A DNA stretch of 64,000 nucleotides. It comes from Diphasiastrum complanatum (Eukaryota; Streptophyta; Lycopodiopsida; Lycopodiales; Lycopodiaceae). The stretch lies in the NCBI GenBank assembly GCA_029204225.1, contig CM055107.1, positions 22,386,178-22,450,177 of the forward strand, in the 5' to 3' direction. The notes under the pieces are model-generated. The model saw nothing but the letters and a program-made list of their open reading frames with translations. It ran no database searches and was not told the origin of the DNA. Below are positions 21,296-32,709 of the stretch, one piece after another; positions within the stretch are counted from its first letter, which is position 1; each line of letters begins with the position of its first letter. Position numbers and translations under genes: made by a program.

Positions 21296-22329
21296 GACAG
21301 ATTTGATAATTAGCCTGCATCATTCTATCTTGTTCATCTCAAGGGGAGGACGTCCTGACATAAGATATCCAACAATGTTGGCAGCCTAGTCAAGGGCGGT
21401 GTTGACGTGGAATAGGATTACGTCAGGGAGTTCATCATCAACCCCTCTACTCTCAAGAACGTTGCGGTTTCGTGAGAGGTGATCGGCTAAATAGTGTCAT
21501 TTCTCTTTGCAAAAACTCTTGGAGAAGTAGCAGCCATCGGGTGATCCGTCCGGTCATGCATGGTCTATTTACCAGATACAATAGGTCTTGGTGATCTACA
21601 AAGAAGACAAAAGGATTGGCTAACACGTAATGGCATAATTTCTTCACACTATATACATTGGCTAGCGCTTCTCGTTCGATGGTCGTATAATTCATTTATG
21701 CGGGAATCGGCTGCCTACTAGCGAAATAGATCGAGTAATCCTTCTTGTACTCCCTAGGCCGTTTTAGAACACTCCCTATGGCATATTTAGAGGCATCTGT
21801 ATGGACATGGAGCTCTATGGTCCAGATAGGGGGTTGAAGGACTAGTGTAGTGACTAAGGCCTTCTTGATTTTTTGAAAAGCCTCTGTGGCTTCAGTTGTC
21901 CATTCGAGTTGGATGGTCAGTTGGTATATCAAACGGGCCAACTTAGCAAAATTCAAGACAAACCTTCGAGAATAGTTGCAATGCCCCATAAAGATGGATA
22001 CTTCATGTACGGTTCCTGGTTCTGGCAAAGCAAGTATTATGTAGATATTGTCGACGTCGGTAGCGATACCATGCCTCGAAACTACATGGCCTAGCACTAT
22101 GCCGTGCATGACCAAGAATTGGCATTTGGTCGGGTTTAGAGATACACCGAATAATTGACATTGGATGAACACTTTCTCTAAGCAAGCTAGATGTTGGGAT
22201 CTAGAGGAGTGGACACACGAGTCATCCATGAAAATCTCAAAGAATTTTCGTAGAAAATATTTGAAGGCATAGCTCATCACTCATTGGAAGGTGTTGGTGG
22301 GAGCATTACACAATCCAAATGGCATAGCA
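21296..22329 (-). pseudogene. Ty3/gypsy element: RT and RNase H, broken
   Basis: Minus strand. RT palm begins MPFGLCNAPTNTFQ (about 22310), followed by the active-site block FMDDSCVHS (about 22220) and NPTKCQFLVMHGIVLGH. The RNase H domain follows with HTDASKYAIGSVL and YTTIEREALANVYSV (21453-21800), then a spacer toward integrase (21296-21450). In-frame stops interrupt it. It is the upstream half of the fragment at 14137-15068. The right end is cut at about 22329 where copia B begins. Confidence 0.88.
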
Positions 22330-24380
22330 GACTAGGATTCCTTTTAGATCAAGTCATAGGCATGCAACAAAAGGTATGTTAGATGTTGTTCATACATATA
22401 TATTTGGACCTATGCAAACTCCTTCATTGCTAGATGCAAAGTATTTCATTACCTTTATTGATGAATTCTCCAAAAGAACATCTATTTATTTCATTAAACA
22501 GAAATCTGAGACTTTCATCATGTTCAGAGAATTTAAAGAACATGCAAAAAATCAAACTGGTAAAAAGCACTGAGGTCAGATAACGGGGGAGAATACATCT
22601 CCACTGAATTCAAGGAGTACTACCTTAATAATGACATTGAGCAACAATACATTATCTCCTATTCACCTCAGTCAAATGGTCTTGCTGAGAGAAAGAACAG
22701 AACCTTAGTTGAATCGACAAAGTGCATGTTATCACATGCAACACTTTCGAAGTCCTTCTGGGCCGAAGCTGTTTCAACAACAACCTATATTCAGAACAGA
22801 TGTCCTACTAAAGGTCTCTCAGACAAAACACCATTCAAAGTTTGGACAGGTACCAAACCTTCTTTATTAAACTTACAAGTTTTTGGATGTACTGCTTATG
22901 CACAGATTCCTCATGATGTCAGGAAGAAGCTCGACTTTCAGAGTATCAAATGTATTTTCATCAGCTACACTACTTCAGACCAAGTCTACAAGTTGTTCGA
23001 TCCCATTGAGTTGAAGATATTCACTAGCCGGGATGCCATCTTCATCGAAGATCAATTTCAAGACCTCAATGCAAAAGGCACAACCCATCCAGCCGACCTG
23101 TCAGATTCTCCTGACATATTGACCTTTCCAGTTCCTACTCAATGGAGTTATTAAAGAAGACATTTACATGGTGCAACTCGAAGGTTATATTATCGAGGGT
23201 AAACACAATCATGTGTGTAAACTCCATGAGGCACTTTATAGCTTGAAGCAATCTACTCGAACATGGTTTCAAAGGATCAATACTTTCCTGATTGATCATG
23301 GCTACACACCTAGCTCTTCAGATTCAAATGTTTACTTCAAGATAGTACAACAATATTTTATCATTATCACTTTGTACGTGGATGATACATTGCTTTTTAG
23401 CAACAGTACCAATCTGATAAAAGAAGACAAGACAATGCTATCTTCTGAATTTGACATGACCGATCTGGGCGAAGCTCATTTTCGCCTTGGTATTCAAATC
23501 CACAGAGACAAAAATCAAAAGTTGATCTACATTACTCAATAGAGAAAAATCTACAATATGTTAGTCAGATATAATATGATTAATTGCAAGTTAGCTCTCT
23601 CACCAATGGAACAAGGTCTCAAATTGTCAAAGGAACAGGGTCCTCAAACAATTCAAGAGAAGGAGCAGATGCGTGAGTATCCTCACCATTCTATTATAGG
23701 ATCTCTTATGTACGCAATGATCTGTACCAAGCCAGACATAGCTTTTGCAGTCAACTCTCTCAGTCAGTATATGACCAACCCTAGTGTAACACATTGGAAG
23801 GCTCTTATTAGAGTCATGAGATATCTTTGAGCTACTATGGACTTTTGCATTCGTAATGGAGTAGTCGGCAACGACAAACTCAATTTACTCATTAGTTTTA
23901 TAGATGCAAGCTAGGCAGCATATGTAGACACTCGTAAATCCACTTCGGGATTTACATTCTTCCTCAACAATGGTCCAATTTCCTAGAACAATCGCAAGCA
24001 ATCTTTGGTAGCTCTATCTTCCACTGAATCAGAGTATACCGCAGCCTCACAAGCTACAAAGGAAGCGGTTTGGTTGAGAAACTTACTTTCAGATATCAGT
24101 CTGAATCAATCTGGTCCGACATTATTATTTTGTGATAATCAAAGTGCCATTGCCTTATCAGCCAACCCTAGATTTCATTCTAGGAGTAAGCACATTGAAC
24201 TAAAGTATCACTTTGTCAGAAGCAAAGTTCTCAATGAAGAGGTCAGATTGCAGTACTATCAAACACAAGATATGACAATAAATATTTTTACCAAAGTATT
24301 AAGCATGGATGCACATAGAAGGTTTTGTGCAAAACTAAGTTCAAAGGTCAAGGCATTCATAAATTCAGATTAAGGAGGAG
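22330..24380 (+). pseudogene. Copia B: internally deleted pol
   Basis: Plus strand. Integrase starts in the zinc-region tail (IPFRSNHMHA-like, 22333) and runs through VVHTYIFGPMQTPS, a frameshift near 22572, RSDNGGEYIS and NGLAERKNRTL to 23154. The integrase C-terminus then joins directly to the middle of RT (LNGVIKEDIYM, about 23140), so the RT fingers are deleted. RT with YVDDTLLFSN lies at about 23377-23410, and RNase H with CDNQSAIALS and RSKHIELKYHFVRS at 24005-24373. Extra stops occur at 23541, 23830 and near 23910. Gag, protease and 5' LTR are missing. Confidence 0.87.
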
Positions 24381-24726
24381 TGTTGGATTATTCTCCTTCC
24401 TACTAAATAACTTTAGAGTGTGCAGTTTCTATCAACTATTGTCTTGCACTCATTAGCATGTGATCTTGTTTTTATGAATCAATACTATTTCCTTATTGCG
24501 TTCAGTTTGTGTTAGAATGCATGCATCTCGGTATTGCTTTTGTAACTAATAGAAATTGTATGAGAATTCAATACTCTATGTTTGGCTATGTAATCACTTA
24601 GTATCTAGCGAAAGTTAGTTGCTAAAGACTGGACGTGATTTCATACTGCTTTGTTCAATTTTTGATAGGCGTAGTCATGCATTGCAGTAGGAAGTTTTCG
24701 CATTCTATTACTCACCTATTTCCGAC
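24381..24726 (+). repeat. 3' LTR of copia B
   Basis: 346 bp, TGTTGGATTATTCTCC...TTTCCGACA, after the polypurine tract AAGGAGGAG. Same family as the LTR of element A but much shorter. Confidence 0.8.
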
Positions 24727-24735
24727 ACTGCCAAC

Positions 24736-25560
24736 TCTGTAGGCGGTGCATATACATTTAGAGTGTCAAGCCGGTTGTATCATCATATTGGTGGATTGTT
24801 GCCCTTAGATAGACCTTCATTTTTGCAAATCTACATCATGGACGATGATGATTTGCCATTAGATCAAAGAATATCTTTGAATCATGAGCTTAGGCATGAC
24901 ATTCTCGCCCTTTTGCAAAGCATAATGATGGATGTGAATCCATTTGTGTAACATTTTAAGAATGTTGCTTGAATCATGTGGGAGAATGTCACAAAGAATA
25001 TTCGACTTCACATAGTGTCTGGTTGTTCCACAGAGTAGAGAGAATAGACAATTCAATTCGCTTACAAGTAATGAAATTGCAGTGCTTATACCTATAGATG
25101 AGACCTCGAGTGACAAAATTCATGACATCATATTGCACTCCATTCAAGATGGTTTGCATCATATCATAGAGCATCATTCATCGTATGATGCCTTGTATTT
25201 TTTCCTCCTCTTTTCTTATGGTATCGATGGGTGGTATTGGGGGATTTCACATATGTATATGAGAGATGTTGCACATGCTGATGATGATGACATTCGTGAT
25301 GGTATACATTCAGATGCTCCTAGAGAGCAATTAGAGGGTGGACACAAAGTTTTCACCATTCGATAGTTTTACAACTACCATTTACAAGTACAAGCAAGAC
25401 ATGTTTCACCTATACATTGGGTGGAAGGCTGCTGCAAGAGTATGTGTGATGTGGTAGCAAAAATGGTGCAAAACAACATGAATTACATCTATAACAATTG
25501 AGATAGATTTCGTATAGAGATTTGTAGTGGCATCGTTGACGCCCTTGGGGCTCATAAAAA
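24736..25560 (+). pseudogene. Helitron Rep/helicase polyprotein, N-terminal part, broken
   Basis: Plus strand pieces resemble the Helitron N-like region of plant RepHel proteins: RLYHHIGGLLP followed by FLQIYIMDDD (24765-24860), a diverged NPFVQHF block, VLIPIDETSSDKIHDIIL, YDALYFFLLFSYGIDGW, and after a stop FYNYHLQVQ and NYIYNN.DRFRIE..GIVDAL to about 25550. Several stops. RepHel proteins nick and unwind DNA for rolling-circle transposition. The continuation is at 29640-30324. Confidence 0.75.
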
Positions 25561-25706
25561 ATCAAGAAACCAACCAGTCTTTTGATTCTTGGACATCCCA
25601 AGAACATCAAGAACAGGGTGTAAGAGAATATGCAAGAACTAAAGCACAAACCCAGTCTATTTAGTTTACATGAATGCTGATTCCTACATTAATCCACAAA
25701 CAAGAA
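25561..25706. other. Transition between Helitron coding remnant and inserted repeat unit
   Basis: No domain recognised. It may still be diverged Helitron sequence; the exact junction is not visible. Confidence 0.4.
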
Positions 25707-26184
25707 ATGAAATCTAATCCACTCTACGATCCACAACCACACACAAAGGAGGGAAGGACAAGATCATGAATGCATTCACTCAAGAAACAAGCATGATCAA
25801 AGAGCTCAATGGATGCACCAAATCTCATGGAGGCTCTTCTCATTTCAGCATGGATAGGTACATTTCACAAAAAGCTCCTCTTCTCAAAGAGGGAGTCTCT
25901 TAAATAAGCAAGGGAGCTCCTTAGGTTGCATCCTAGTGGCATTTCCACATTACACAAATTACAAGTGGAATAGTGCTCTCCACTAGAGGTCACCATCAAA
26001 AGGTGGCTCACTCTACTTTCTTTAAGAGTGGTGTACTTGCATTTATTTCTTTGCCTAGAAATACTAGTTCCTACATGGTCATTCCATCTTCTGGGATTCA
26101 CCATGAGGCTTACACAGTTCTTGCTTGTCATTACTAACTAGTATTCCTCGGCTCTCATACTCAGCTCTCAGTCTTAGTTCGTCT
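25707..26184 (-). repeat. Long direct repeat, left copy (LTR-like) of gag-only Ty3 unit
   Basis: About 478 bp, closely similar to 29129-29607. It starts ATGAAATCTAATCC and ends ...GTTCGTCT. On the minus strand it contains a TATA-like TTATTTAAG. The two copies flank a Ty3-type gag on the minus strand, which suggests LTRs, but clean TG/CA ends, a PBS and a TSD are not seen. Confidence 0.6.
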
Positions 26185-26301
26185 ACAGGAGAGGGGAGAA
26201 AATGTCAATTCCTACGGGATGGTGCTCTTGTTTGGGAATAGTAGTAGATGACGGAATATCAGTTTCCTCTACGTCTTGCAATAACTCATTTCATATGATG
26301 T

Positions 26302-27777
26302 CTATGTGCGATTATTGATTTGGCAAATGGCGTGGTGATGTAGAAGTTCACAAGTAACTTTTCGATTGAGCAGCAAGTTTAACTGTTGGTTGCTATGGTG
26401 CTCGTGTGGTACTGCTGTGATGATCCTATCGTGATTCATAACTAACATGGCGGGCAGGTAGGATCTTGCTTGGTTGTTTCGAACAGTCTTTGAAATTGTG
26501 TTTTCTGACACAGTCTGGACATTTAGCGTGTGGTACGTGGTCTTGACTGGAAAATCAACCATGAAGTGGCCGGTTTCACCACAGATGAAACATTTGTTGT
26601 TCAATGGCCCTTGCGTAATGGCATAGTTGTCTTGTATGGCTAGTGGTTCTGGACTTTCAGGTGGATATTCATGATAAGTCAAGGAATGTCCAGATTGTGA
26701 TGGTTGTTCTTCATATTGTTGGACTGTATGTGCTTGGATAGGTTGATATGAAGGACAAGCATCAGTAGGATGTGTAGCCCGGCAATGTGGGCACCATATG
26801 GGTTTGCGTCTATAATGTACCTGTGCAGGGTTTGGCTGACCATGCATACTGCGTTGGATAGACTTCAGGATATTTTGAAATTCATTGGTGAGTTTTTCCA
26901 TTTGTAGTTGATGTTGCTTATTAAGCAACTCCAACTGATTTTCAAAGCTGATCTCGGGTATCCTCGATCGGCTTCGACTCATGGACAGGAGCACATGGTG
27001 CTCTCCTTTCCTTGGATTCGTCAACATCTGATCCTTCGTCTTCTTCCTTGATGGCATCAGACATAGCTAACTTTAGGCTCGTATATTCATCATTGGATTT
27101 AAGCTCGTGTCTGATCCATCTTGGAAGGCTGACTAAAAACCAGATGATGAGCATATGTTCAGAGGGCTGTTCTTGTACTTGACTTTTGAGGCATTTAAAA
27201 TGCTCGATATAGTCTCGTACATGTTCATCTTTTGTCATCTTGATATTACTCAATTGACAAAAGGACTTTCGATCAAGCGAAAGGGATTAAAATACTTGAT
27301 AAAGGACTCTTTCAAAATTGACCAGTCTATCTTATCTTCACGATCAAGGTTAAGAAACCAATCACATGCTTTAGCGATCATGGTCATGGAAAACAGTTGG
27401 ACCATAGCGTCTAGAGAGGTTTTGCCATACACATCACATGCATTCTCAAAGATTTGCAAAAATCTTTGAGAGCCCGAACTACCATCAAACTTGGGTAACT
27501 CTAGCTTGGGTGTTCTCTTCTCAAGATGAGCTCCGTGAGTGGTAGAAACTCCATTCAGGAGTGTTCTAGTGTGTGAAGCTTCAACACCATGAACCTGGGC
27601 TTGAACTCGTGAAGACTTGGCTCTAGCATATTCTTGTCCCTCGAATGGGTTTGTGGATGGCTTGTGTATTTGGGATCGCATTCGGTAGAACCTATGACGT
27701 CTGATTTGTTCAGCCATAAGAGACCTTATTTTGTATGGATAATCTTTTGGGATATCGGGATCAATATTGTGGTCCAT
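26302..27777 (-). pseudogene. Ty3-type gag with zinc knuckles, two frameshifts
   Basis: Minus strand, from ATG 27777. The capsid-like retrotransposon gag region contains LPKFDGSSGSQRFLQIFEN, ACDWFLNLDRE and FIKYFNPF (27250-27777). It shifts frame near 27250 to KDEHVRDYIEHFKCLKSQV...WFLVSLPRWIRHEL (26942-27253) and back near 26945. Next come CPHCRATHPTDAC and a CCHC-type knuckle CFICGETGHFMVD (about 26580), in which the last Cys is absent. No protease or pol follows before the left repeat. A nucleic-acid-binding particle protein in origin; broken here. Confidence 0.8.
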
Positions 27778-28387
27778 TGTTGACTATCGTGAATTGTTGT
27801 GTTTTGTAAGAGTTTCGAGCGTTTTTGGATTTTTAGTATTTTTTGTGTTTTTCTTTTTTTGCAACTTTTGCAAAAATCTTGAAAAAACGTGAAAAATACC
27901 GAAAACGAGAAATTTCTGAAAAAAAACAAAAGATCAGAGAATCTTGAAAAATTTGAAGATTAGAAACTCTCGAAAAACAAAAAATATGTTAGCTTAAATA
28001 ACAAAAAAGCAAAAAACCCGAAGGTGTAGATAAAAAACGAAAAATACGAATATTTAGAGTTGTAAAAAAGCGAAAAACGCGATAGTCTTATAAATCGAAG
28101 AAGTGCAAAATGCGAAGGTGAGAAAACGAAAAATGCGACAGTTTAGCTAAAGCAAAGAAAGCGAATAATGCGAAGGTTTGGGCTATGGTAAGAAAGCGAA
28201 AAATACATCGATTTTAGGGTTATGGAAATAAACCGAAAAACGTGAAGGTCTGCAAAAATGAAAAATCCGAAGGTCTGCAAAAAGCACAAAACCAAAAAAT
28301 GAAATTCGAAAGTGGAGGTTAATGGTTACAAATGAAAAAGCAAAAATGCGAAGGTAGAAAAGGCGAGAACTGCGAAGGTCTGCGTTC
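27778..28387 (-). other. AT-rich leader with GCGAAAAATGCGA-type motifs
   Basis: Between the gag start and the tandem array. The word GCGAAAAATGCGA/GCGAAGG and variants (AAGCGAAAAAC, AACGAAAAATGCGAC) recur about ten times. The same word is found inside copia LTRs at 4443-4500 and 34360-34440. Confidence 0.6.
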
Positions 28388-28675
28388 TGGCGCGGTTGAG
28401 AGCTGAGCCCTATGGCGGTTGAAAGCTGAGCGTGGTAGCTCGGTTGGTGGAGAGCTGAGCCTCTCTGGCGGTTGAAGGCTGAGCACGGTAGCTCGATCGA
28501 GTGTTGAGCCTCTCTGACGGTTGAAAGCTAAGCGTGGTAGCGCGGTAAAGAGCTGAGCCTCTCTGGTGGTTGAAGGCTGAGCGTGGTAGCTTGGTCGAGA
28601 GTTGAGCCTCTCTGGCAGTTGAAAGCTGAGCGTGGTAGCGCGGTTGAGAGCTGAGCCTCTCTGGCAGTTGAAAGT
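28388..28675. repeat. Tandem array, ~49-bp unit, about six copies
   Basis: Each unit reads approximately GGCGGTTGAAAGCTGAGC, GTGGTAGCGCGGTTGAGAG, CTGAGCCTCTCT. The copies vary by substitutions and short indels. It lies in the 5' leader of the gag-only Ty3 unit. The apparent minus-strand ORF 28319-28693 is only the translation of this array. Confidence 0.85.
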
Positions 28676-29128
28676 GCCTGCTGGTTCGGTCAAGATCAGA
28701 AGAGAAGAAAGTGTGAAGGTCTGGGGCTCGTGAAGGAAAGGATGGCGTGGGGGTGCAGTTTAGGTGCTCGAGAGAATTGCGATGGAGGAGAGCATGGCAT
28801 ATGCAGATATGGGAGAGATGAAGGTAAGGAGTTGGGTGTAGGAGGTATGCGTGGTAGTGTATGGAGTATATTGCAGGGTGCGTGTTGTAGATCTAAAGGA
28901 GGTGTAGGCCATGAGGGTGCTGGTGAAGGGCAGACGAGTTATGTGTGGATGTTTGCCGAAAACTATTCCTATATTGCAGGTCTTGTGCAGGTGGAGGTTG
29001 CGTTTCAGATATCATACTGCATGGTCAGGAACAGTGAAGGCCAAGAACAACTCAGACGTGTGCAAGGATGGAACGAGTGTGCGCAGGATTCTGAGTGTGG
29101 GCAGCATTACAGTAGTTTATAGTAAAAC
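28676..29128. other. Unassigned segment between tandem array and right direct repeat
   Basis: GC richer than its flanks. A 130-codon plus-strand ORF (28730-29122) is rich in Gly, Glu and Cys and has no known motif; it is not called as a gene. If the flanking repeats are LTRs, this is where the primer-binding site should be, but none is recognised. Confidence 0.4.
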
Positions 29129-29607
29129 ATGAAATCTAATCCACTCTATGATCCACAATCGCACACAAAGGAGGGAAGGGCAAGATTGTGAATGCATTTA
29201 CTCAAGAAACAAGCATGATCAAAGAGCTCAATGCATGCTCCAAAACTCGTGGAGGCTCTTCTCATTTCAGCATGGAGTAGGTACATTTCACAAAAAGCTC
29301 CTCTTCTCTAAAAGGCAGTCTCTTAAATAAGCAAGAGAGTTCCTTAGGTGGCATCCTAGTGGCATCTCCACATTACACAAATTACAAGTGGAATAATGCT
29401 CTCCACTAGAGGTCACCATCAAAAGGTGGCTCACTCTACTTTCTTTAAGAGCGGTCTACTTGCATTTATTTCTTTGCCTAGAAATACTAGTTTCTACATG
29501 GTCATTCCATCTTCCGAGATTCACCATGAGGCTTACACAGTTCTTGCGTGTCATTACTAACTAGTATTCCTCGGCTCTCATACTTGGCTCTTAGTCTTCG
29601 TTCGTCT
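29129..29607 (-). repeat. Long direct repeat, right copy (LTR-like)
   Basis: About 479 bp, partner of 25707-26184. Differences are scattered substitutions, so the duplication is not very recent. Confidence 0.6.
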
Positions 29608-29639
29608 CGTTTTCTCAGAGACCTCCTCGGTCTAAGGTG

Positions 29640-30324
29640 AGAGGTGCTCTTGAGTTGCTCTGGTCGAGTATCTTGGGGATTCATCAGAATCAGCCAACAA
29701 CATAGTGTGAAGTATTTGTATAGGTACATGTACAAGAAGGAACCATATATAATTATGGTAGAGGTTGTGGAGGGTGGTGGTCAGTAGACAGTTGGGCCAG
29801 TGAATGAGATAGAGCAATTTTTGAATGCTTGATATTTCTCTATTGCTGAGGCTTGCTGGCGACTGTTTGGGCCTTCTATGGGTGCTCACAAGCTAGTTGT
29901 GACTCGACTGACATTTCATCTTCATGGACATGAGTTGTTTACTTTAGTGAGGGAGCTGATTTAGAAGAAGTTGTAGAAGGTCACGACGAGTACCACTTTG
30001 ACAATTTTTTTTTGAGTTGAATAGAAGTGGTGATTCGGAAGCCCGAGAGTTGTTGTACCAAGACTTGCCATGGTTTTATGTTTACAACAAGAGAGTGCAG
30101 AGTGGACCCGTATCAATGCACAATCCATTTCGACCATTGGACGTATGTATTTTTTCCATCCGTCCGAAGGAGAGCGATTTTATTTGCGAGTTCTTTTGAA
30201 TCACGTTAGAGGTGCAACAAGTTTTGAGGACTTGCGCACAATTGACGGTGAGTTGTTTTTGTCATTCAGAGATGCTTTCAAGCATATACTTCTTTTAAAC
30301 GATGCAGTGCAGTGGAGTAACTGC
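29640..30324 (+). pseudogene. Helitron Rep/helicase polyprotein, continuation, broken
   Basis: Plus strand. YLYRYMYKKEP, then NEIEQFLNA.YFSIAEACWRLF, VVTRLTFHLHG, and (30070-30324) IGRMYFFHP, GERFYLRVLLNHVRGATSFEDLRTIDG, SFRDAFK, LLNDAVQW. These match in order the conserved region of plant Helitron RepHel between the Rep part and the helicase. At least four stops. The reading is cut at 30325 by the LTR of copia C. Confidence 0.85.
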
Positions 30325-30972
30325 TGTGAAAGATTTGAGATCCATTAAGATTCAAATCTACAATTGATCTTTGGTTTAGAAATACAAGCAACTCACCAAT
30401 CTTGCCAATGTAGAAAAATCAGCATCTACACTAAGAATGAGATGCAAACTCTAATAGATCTTGATCAAACATGAACCAAAATATAAAATAATGTTTTTGT
30501 CCATACAATAACAGTAAGCTACTATATTTCATATGTGTGGATCTGAAAATAGCATTTAATGAGCATTGTACACATAGAATTGCAAGATATCACAAGTATA
30601 GTGCATCAATGGATAGTAGAACCCAAGAGAACCATGTATAAGCATGAATGAGATAAGAGAGAGAGTGTGATCCCTCTTTCCACGAGTTACATCCTTTTAT
30701 AAAGAGTCAAAACCTAAATTGCCACTTGGTTTCCCTCCATAATGAAAAACCCTACTATTTTTGGGACTAGATTCAATGTACCCAACATTCAAATTTGAAT
30801 CTACTCAAACTCGACTTTTACATTTCCCACACTTTCAAAAAGTGTTTATTCAAATACTTTTAGGCTAATATAACTTTGAAAAGCAACCTCTAAGTCTAAT
30901 ATGAAAATTGGACTCAATTGCCAAATATACAAATATGACCAAAATAGACTAAACTAGTTGAATTTCTCACAC
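30325..30972 (-). repeat. 3' LTR of copia C
   Basis: 648 bp. TG at 30325 and CA at 30972, followed on the right by CTCCCTCTTCAAC, the reverse of the polypurine tract shared with the gag-only element. Inserted in the Helitron. Confidence 0.85.
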
Positions 30973-32709
30973 TCCCTCTTCAACTAGTTTAAGGATAGAC
31001 TTTGATAACACTCCAAGTGAAGTCCTATGCTTCATGAACAAGTCCTTTCCTAATGCTTTGGTGAAGATATCAGCTACAAATTCCCTTGAGGACACATGTT
31101 GAAGCTCCACCTCCTTTGCTATTACTTGCTCCCTCACAAAGTGACATGCCACCTCAATGTGCTTGCTCCTAGCATGAAAGATAGGATTGGTTGCCAACCT
31201 TTGGGTTGATATATTGTCACAAAAGATGATTGGGCTCTCTGAAAAATCCAGCAAGTGAAGATCCTTGATCATCCTTTTTATCCATACCATCTCCTTTGTG
31301 CAATGTGTAGGAGCTTTGTACTCGGCCTCACTAGATGACAATGAGATAGTGGCTTGTTTTTTTGACATCCATGATAGAGCTCCATCAACTATGAAAATAC
31401 AATGAGAACTAATGGATTTCCTATCCATTATATCTCCAACATAGTCTGAATTTGAAAATCCAAACAAGTTACGTGATGATCCCTCATACAATATGCCAAA
31501 ATCTCGAGTTCCAATGATGTATCTCAAAACTCGTTTTCCTAGTTTCCAATGCTCCTCACTTGGATCTTGCATGAATTGACTCAATCTTCCAATACAATAG
31601 TTTAGATCTGGTCTATAGATAGATGAGTGAACCAACTAGTTTCTTATAGAGAATAATGTCCTTGACGGATCTTTCATTATCTCTTATAGTTAGCTTTACA
31701 TGAGACTCCATAGGTGTATCACAAGCTTTTGCATCTACCATATGAAATCTTTCTAGAATAGAATTAGCATACTTCTCTTGACAAATGAATGTAGATTGAG
31801 AAGATCTAATGACTTCTATTCCCAAAATGTAATGCAGGTTACCAAGATCATGCACCTCAAACTCCTTCTTAAGAGCACTATTGATATCCTCCACATCTTG
31901 ATTGTCCACTCAAGACGATATCATCCACATAGATTAGCATGATAGTAGCATCATTTCCAACAAACCTATAATAAAGTGAATGATCATACTCAATCATAAC
32001 AAAACCTTGAGACAGTAAAAAAGTGTTAAGCTCAGCATACCAACTCCTTGGTGCTTGCTTAAGGCCATACAAACTCTTTTGTAATAAACACACATGATTT
32101 GGGTTTCTAGAATAAATGTAACTCTCGAATTGCTCCATGTACACTTCCTCCTCAAGATCACCATTCAAAAAAACATTTGTAATGTCCAATTGCCATAGAT
32201 CCCATTCATCAAGAGTAGCAAGTGAGATAATGACTCGAATGCTTACCATCTTTGCCGTGGGTGCAAGGTCTCATCATAGTCAAATTGTTCTTGTTCTCGA
32301 GCATATCCTTTTGTCACTAACCTTGCCTTGTACTTGTTGATAGATCCATCTTGGTTTGTCTTCACCTTGAAGATCCATTTGCATCCAATAGCATTATTGT
32401 CCTTAGGTAACTCCACCAATCTCCATGTTCCATTCTTCATAAGAGCTGATACTCAAGATCCATTGCTTGGATCCACTCCTCTTCGTTCCTTGCTTCATAT
32501 ACACTTGTAGGTTTATCAAAAGAGGTTAAAAAAACAACATAATTTCCGGAAACTACTTGCTTATCCTTTTCATCATATGTGAGCATTGAAGGCATTTGTC
32601 TTTCCCTTGATGTTCTCCTTGGCTTTTGACTTGATGAAGGTCCATCATCATCACCATCTAAAGTAGGATCCTTTACATCAACATCAAGAATGTTAGATCC
32701 ATCCACATC
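30973..32709 (-). pseudogene. Copia C: RT-RNase H, frameshifted and truncated
   Basis: Minus strand pieces: linker before RT (32437-32706), RT fingers GCKWIFKVKTNQDGSINKYK (32243-32440), palm QLDITNVFLNG and YVDDIVLSG (31878-32249), connection GNLHYILGIEV (31613-31909), RNase H SSSEAEYKAPT, CDNISTQ and RSKHIEVACHFVRE (30967-31635). Ends LVEEGV within the polypurine tract. At least four frame changes. Cut at 32710 by another LTR. Belongs to the same clade as the element at 39213-42033. Confidence 0.87.

Noticed and set aside
21873-22094. Plus-strand ORF opposite the Ty3 RT
   Set aside because: Antisense shadow of the RT/RNase H region.
28388-28675. CRISPR-like array
   Set aside because: Units are contiguous and similar throughout, with no spacers; plant nuclear context.
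28319-28693. 124-codon minus-strand ORF with repeated Arg/Pro/Ala-rich segments
   Set aside because: It is the translation of the 49-bp tandem array and has no independent support.
28730-29122. 130-codon Gly/Glu-rich plus-strand ORF
   Set aside because: No motif, lies between repeat array and direct repeat on the strand opposite to gag; probably chance.
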